Assembly (NCBI GenBank): GCA_937907325.1
Contig: CALERO010000207.1
Coordinates: forward strand, 1 to 19,301
Source: UBA4716 sp002438865
GTDB lineage: Bacteria > Bacillota > Clostridia > UBA1381
Length of the DNA: 19,301 nucleotides
Direction: 5' to 3'
A program made the translations under genes and the position numbers. A model generated the notes under the pieces. It did no database searches. It saw only the letters and a program-made list of their open reading frames with translations, and was not told the DNA's origin. Each line of letters starts with the position of its first letter. The first letter of the stretch is position 1. Of this stretch, positions 16,404 through 19,301 are shown piece by piece.

Positions 16404-16432
16404 TTGACATCAGCGCAGTGCCTTTTTATAAT
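16404..16432 (+). promoter_or_regulatory. Perfect consensus promoter on the plus strand inside the araC 3' end
   Basis: TTGACA (16404-16409), 17 bp, TATAAT (16427-16432) reads rightward, opposite to the AraC-family gene. It lies back to back with the dlt-like promoter, with the -35 boxes 40 bp apart. If active it would make RNA antisense to the regulator. No plus-strand gene begins near it. Confidence 0.5.
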
Positions 16433-17237
16433 CGCCGGGGGATACGCCCTTTCTTTCCTTGAATGTTTTCACAAAATGCGGATAATCGTTAAAGCCGACA
16501 GCGAAAGCTGTTTCCTTTACGCTCAAATCGGTTGTTTCCAAAAGCTTTGCCGCTTCGGTTATTCTTGTGTTCACAATATGCCGCCGCATTGTTATGCCCG
16601 TCTTTTCCTTAAAAAGACGGCACATATACGAATGACTTACGCCCACGTCACGGCACACCTTTTCCACGGAAAGCTCAGGGTCGTAGTAATGTCCTTTCAC
16701 GTATGCGTCGGCGATGTCGGCAAAATCCGTCTCGCTTTTTCTGCTCTCGCCCGAGTTGAGCGCAATAAGCTTGAAAAACAATGACATAACCTCATAATAT
16801 CCAACGCTTTGTTTTTTGTCCATAAGCTGTAATATGCTCATCACCCTGTAATGAAACTCGTCTGCGCCTGCGCACGGCTTTGCGTAAACACCGTTTTTAA
16901 AGCCTGCCGCTTCGGCATATGCGAGTGAGTTTTCGCCTATAAAATTAAACCATATGTATTCCCATTTGTCATCATCATTGGGATAATAGCAAAATGTCAT
17001 ATCGGGCGGCACGAAAAAAATATCGTGAGCGCTTATTTTCCGCTCGCTCCCGTTTATAAATATTTTCCCCGACCCGCGCAGAACAAAATGCAGTGTGTAT
17101 ATGTTCTGAGTATGCGGAGTTTTGAGCGATTCAATCGCACAAAAATTATCGTATCCGAGAAACTGTATAAAAAAATCCTTTTCCACAGGCTTTCCGTAGC
17201 CTTGCACCAAACTGTACGATGACAGCAAATTTCCCAT
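16410..17237 (-). CDS. AraC family transcriptional regulator (cupin sensor plus HTH)
   Basis: The 275-residue protein has an N-terminal AraC-binding cupin-like domain (about 20-160; LRGSGKIFINGSERKIS, then FFVPPDMTFCY) and a C-terminal double HTH (about 175-272). The HTH shows the AraC signatures, with LSVEKVCRDVGVSHSYMCRLFKE then GITMRRHI, and VKETAFAVGFNDYPHFVKTFKERKGVSPGDYKK. Such proteins usually sense a sugar or related ligand. It diverges from the Gfo/Idh/MocA gene and most likely controls it. I start at ATG 17237, preceded by GGGTG; GTG 17246 and ATG 17243 are too close to that site. Its promoter predicts a very short leader. No strong terminator follows; only a weak GATG/CATC hairpin with a T-run. 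Confidence 0.87.
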   Translation of the reverse strand: MGNLLSSYSLVQGYGKPVEKDFFIQFLGYDNFCAIESLKTPHTQNIYTLHFVLRGSGKIFINGSERKISAHDIFFVPPDMTFCYYPNDDDKWEYIWFNFIGENSLAYAEAAGFKNGVYAKPCAGADEFHYRVMSILQLMDKKQSVGYYEVMSLFFKLIALNSGESRKSETDFADIADAYVKGHYYDPELSVEKVCRDVGVSHSYMCRLFKEKTGITMRRHIVNTRITEAAKLLETTDLSVKETAFAVGFNDYPHFVKTFKERKGVSPGDYKKALR

Positions 17238-17253
17238 ATTCATCACCCACTAC

Positions 17254-17282
17254 AGTATATATTATATAAAGGCTTGTGTCAA
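17254..17282 (-). promoter_or_regulatory. Promoter of the AraC-family gene
   Basis: On the minus strand TTGACA (17277-17282), 17 bp, TATACT (17254-17259). A start of transcription about 7 nt downstream (near 17247) would leave only about 10 nt before ATG 17237. Confidence 0.65.
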
Positions 17283-17313
17283 TTAAAAAGATAAAAAAAC
17301 ACAATTATATAAT
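17261..17313. promoter_or_regulatory. Imperfect dyad in the araC/oxidoreductase intergenic region (candidate operator)
   Basis: The left half ATTATATAA (17261-17269), AGGC, TTGTGT (17274-17279) mirrors ACACAA (17299-17304) TTATATAAT (17305-17313) apart from the 4 nt bulge. It covers the AraC promoter and a TATAAT on the plus strand (17308-17313). A second short dyad, CACCG and CGGTG (17329-17333, 17342-17346), lies nearer the oxidoreductase gene. Binding by the AraC-type protein is inferred. Confidence 0.4.
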
Positions 17314-17389
17314 AATTTTATCTATATACACCGCTCCCGAACGGTGATAATATAAAATCAATAAAACTCACAAAAGGAGAGTGTAAAAA

Positions 17390-18607
17390 ATGCGTGAATT
17401 AAAAATAGGAGTTGTCGGTCTCGGCGGACGTGGAAAGGGAAATCTCGAAACCATTCTTAACGTTGAGGGCGTACTGCCCGTAGCGGTGTGCGATCTGTAC
17501 GAGGACAGATGCGACGAGGGCGTTAAGATAATCAAAGAAAAAACGGGTACGGACGCATTCAAGACAACGGATTATAAAGAAATACTCAAAATGGACGAGG
17601 TTGAAGCCGTAATGGTGTTCACAAGCTGGGAAACGCATATCCCGATAGCAATAGACGTTATGAACAGCAAGAAAGCGGTTGCAATGGAGGTAGGCGGCGC
17701 ACAGAGCGTTGAGGAGTGCTATGAACTGGTAAACGCATACGAAAAGAACGGCGTTCCGTTTATGCTGCTTGAAAACTGCTGTTACAACAAAACGGAGCTT
17801 ATGGTGCGCAATATGGTGCGTGACGGACTTTTCGGCGAGATTGTACACTGTCACGGCGCATATGCTCACGATTTGCGTGAGGAGGTATCGCACGGCAAGG
17901 AAAAACGTCATTACAGACTTAACCACTATCTTAACGAAAACTGCGAAAATTACCCCACGCACGATCTCGGTCCGATAGCGAAGATACTTGATATAAACAG
18001 AGGAAACAGGCTTGTAAGGCTTGTTTCGATGTCGTCAAAATCGGCGGGAATTAAGCAGTACATAAACGACCGAAAGGATACGTTTGAGAACAAGGCGCTT
18101 ATCGGAGCGGATTTTGCACAGGGGGATATTGTGAACACGCTTATCACCTGTGAAAACGGCGAAACAATTTCGCTCACGCTCGATACAACGCTCCCTCGTT
18201 CGTACAGCCGTGAATTTACCGTAAGAGGTACAAAGGGAATGTACGAGGAAAACACCAACTCGGTATTTATCGACGGCGATGATGAGGAGTTTGAAACGGT
18301 TATGCATTACCGAAAGGTGATTGACAACGCCATGCGCTATGAGGCAAAATATATGCCCGAAAACTGGAAAGGGCTTACAAAGGAAATGGAGGAAATGGGA
18401 CACGGCGGTATGGACTATTTTGAATTTGTCGATTATTTTGACCGTCTGCGCAATAACAAACCCATGCCCATAGATGTGTATGACGCCGCAGCATGGATGT
18501 GCATAAGCGCATTGTCGAAGCAGTCGATTGCCGGAGGAAACGTTCCCGTCGAAATCCCCGATTTCACGAACGGAAAATGGAAAACACGTGAAAGATTTGA
18601 TATATAA
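17390..18607 (+). CDS. Gfo/Idh/MocA family oxidoreductase, GH109-like
   Basis: The 405-residue protein has an N-terminal Rossmann NAD-binding motif VVGLGGRGKG (8-17) followed by the Gfo/Idh/MocA C-terminal fold. Several stretches resemble GH109 (NAD-dependent alpha-N-acetylgalactosaminidase-type) proteins: LENCCY (127-132), NYPTHDLGP (187-195), INRGNRL, VSMSSKSAG, GGMDYFEFVD and DVYDAAAW. These enzymes cleave glycosides through transient oxidation by bound NAD. There is no signal peptide, so it should be cytoplasmic and act on an imported sugar. GH109 membership should be read as resemblance; a sugar dehydrogenase is the alternative. AAAGGAG lies about 9 nt before the ATG. It diverges from the AraC regulator and is followed by its own terminator. 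Confidence 0.83.
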   Translation: MRELKIGVVGLGGRGKGNLETILNVEGVLPVAVCDLYEDRCDEGVKIIKEKTGTDAFKTTDYKEILKMDEVEAVMVFTSWETHIPIAIDVMNSKKAVAMEVGGAQSVEECYELVNAYEKNGVPFMLLENCCYNKTELMVRNMVRDGLFGEIVHCHGAYAHDLREEVSHGKEKRHYRLNHYLNENCENYPTHDLGPIAKILDINRGNRLVRLVSMSSKSAGIKQYINDRKDTFENKALIGADFAQGDIVNTLITCENGETISLTLDTTLPRSYSREFTVRGTKGMYEENTNSVFIDGDDEEFETVMHYRKVIDNAMRYEAKYMPENWKGLTKEMEEMGHGGMDYFEFVDYFDRLRNNKPMPIDVYDAAAWMCISALSKQSIAGGNVPVEIPDFTNGKWKTRERFDI

Positions 18608-18630
18608 AAACAGTATGCTACTAAGAGATA

Positions 18631-18660
18631 AAAAGCCGTGCAGACAGCACGGCTTTTATA
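18631..18660 (+). terminator. Terminator after the oxidoreductase gene
   Basis: AAAAGCCGTGC (18631-18641) pairs perfectly with GCACGGCTTTT (18647-18657) around a 5 nt loop and runs into a T-rich tail. Confidence 0.92.
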
Positions 18661-18677
18661 TTTTATACAAAAAATAC

Positions 18678-18706
18678 TTGACATCGGAACATAATCGGAC
18701 TATAAT
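18678..18706 (+). promoter_or_regulatory. Perfect promoter of the MarR gene
   Basis: TTGACA (18678-18683), 17 bp, TATAAT (18701-18706). The spacer holds a direct repeat of ATCGGA at 11 bp spacing (18683 and 18694). Confidence 0.88.
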
Positions 18707-18717
18707 GAAATTGTTCA

Positions 18718-18731
18718 TTTTAGAACTAAAA
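18718..18731. promoter_or_regulatory. Palindrome TTTTAGAACTAAAA, candidate MarR operator
   Basis: A perfect 6 bp inverted repeat with a 2 nt centre lies just downstream of the predicted transcription start and immediately before the ribosome binding site of the MarR gene, where an autorepressor would act. The assignment is inferred from position and symmetry. Confidence 0.45.
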
Positions 18732-18744
18732 GAAAGGTAAACCT

Positions 18745-19179
18745 ATGACGATAAGTGAATTTTGGGATTACATTTTGTCCATCGAAAACGAATATGCCGT
18801 TTTTCGGAAACGGATTATGCTGAAATTTTCTCTCTCGGCGGCGGAAACGGATATTATTATGTTTCTTGCAAATAATCTCTGTTTTGATACTGCGGCGCAT
18901 ATATCAAAAATGAAAAAAATGCCAAAGTCGCAGGTGTCGCTTGCGGTAAATTCTCTTTGCCAAAAGGGACTTCTCGAGGGCGTTTACAGCGAGGGAAACA
19001 GGAAAAGCATACATCTGAAATTAAAGGAGAATGCCGACCCGATTATTGCATACGGCAAAAAAGTTCAGGGCGAATTTTCAAAACTGCTCTTTTCCGATTT
19101 TACGGAAAGCGAAAGGGCGGAGTTTTCACGGCTTCATTCAAAAATTGCCGAAAATATTAAAGCGAAAAAGGAAGATTGA
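18745..19179 (+). CDS. MarR family transcriptional regulator
   Basis: The 144-residue protein has the MarR layout: N-terminal helix, winged helix-turn-helix (about 28-95; LSAAETDIIMFLAN, then KMPKSQVSLAVNSLCQKGLLEGVYSEGNRKSIHLKL) and a C-terminal helical dimerisation region. The HTH and wing are clear. An AAAGG site lies 8-9 nt before the ATG. A TauE/SafE-like gene starts 2 nt after its stop codon, so the pair is one unit and the regulator probably controls export of a small anion or a stress response. A perfect promoter and a palindrome lie upstream, consistent with autorepression. Confidence 0.86.
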   Translation: MTISEFWDYILSIENEYAVFRKRIMLKFSLSAAETDIIMFLANNLCFDTAAHISKMKKMPKSQVSLAVNSLCQKGLLEGVYSEGNRKSIHLKLKENADPIIAYGKKVQGEFSKLLFSDFTESERAEFSRLHSKIAENIKAKKED

Positions 19180-19181
19180 AA

Positions 19182-19301
19182 ATGGAATATATTATAACAA
19201 CACTGGTATGTCTGTTTGCGGGAATGGGAGCGGGACTCGGCACGGGTTTTGCCGGAATGAGTGCGGCGGCAGTCATCAGTCCTATGCTGATTACTTTTTT
19301 G
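19182..19301 (+). CDS. TauE/SafE-like sulfite exporter family protein, N-terminal part (cut by window edge)
   Basis: Only 40 codons are present. The product starts MEYIITTLVCLFAGMGAGLG and continues with TGFAGMSAAAVISPML. This hydrophobic, Gly-rich first helix and the following Ser/Pro motif fit the TauE/SafE (DUF81) family of sulfite or small organic anion exporters. AAGGAAG lies about 8 nt upstream. The call is tentative because most of the gene lies outside the window. Confidence 0.7.
   Translation, partial: MEYIITTLVCLFAGMGAGLGTGFAGMSAAAVISPMLITFL

Noticed and set aside
16393..16412. Possible terminator after the AraC gene
   Set aside because: The GATG/CATC stem is only 4-5 bp before a T-run; too weak to call, so read-through into the dlt-like operon is possible.
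16344..16784. 146-residue plus-strand frame near the antisense promoter
   Set aside because: It begins upstream of the plus-strand promoter at 16404-16432 and is a shadow of the AraC HTH-coding region, with no ribosome binding site or domain.

Overview
The window looks like chromosomal DNA of a Gram-positive Clostridia-type bacterium (Bacillota), possibly a gut Oscillospiraceae/Ruminococcaceae relative; the exact taxon is inference. Support comes from a Dlt-type cell-envelope operon (DltB, DltC, DltD and DltX homologues), a YhgE/Pip protein, strong AGGAGG-like ribosome binding sites, TTG start codons, and several near-perfect sigma-A promoters (TTGACA, 17 bp, TATAAT). I see no tRNA, rRNA, CRISPR array, insertion sequence or prophage.

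Left part (1-5380): a membrane-anchored protein of unknown function (minus strand) diverges from a large YhgE/Pip-type membrane protein (plus strand). A strong bidirectional terminator separates YhgE from an orphan LuxR-type response regulator (minus). That regulator diverges from a small XRE regulator whose promoter region carries two perfect dyads. A second strong hairpin ends the XRE gene and probably also the leftward operon.

Centre (5388-16370): one continuous leftward gene run. From a perfect promoter near 16350 the order is two tandem adenylation enzymes (DltA-like paralogues), DltC-like carrier, DltB-like MBOAT acyltransferase, DltD-like SGNH protein, a previously uncalled 35-residue DltX-like microprotein, a 955-residue lipoprotein with an FG-GAP/VCBS propeller, and RodA. 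The eight genes overlap or lie 1 to 21 nt apart, so they probably form one operon of about 9.5 kb. They combine aminoacyl modification of an envelope polymer with peptidoglycan elongation. After a hairpin come a DUF3343 protein (TTG start) and an EF2568-type class V aminotransferase/cysteine desulfurase-like enzyme.

Right part (16410-19301): an AraC regulator (minus) diverges from a Gfo/Idh/MocA oxidoreductase resembling GH109 NAD-dependent glycosidases (plus), with a terminator after it. Then come a MarR regulator with a perfect promoter and a palindromic candidate operator, and the start of a TauE/SafE-like exporter cut by the window edge.

The most notable feature is the variant Dlt system. 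Its two complete adenylation enzymes share one carrier but differ at the position that sets D-alanine selectivity in DltA (Cys in one, Ala in the other). It also has a 3'-located DltX, a short DltD, a large propeller lipoprotein and RodA in the same transcription unit.
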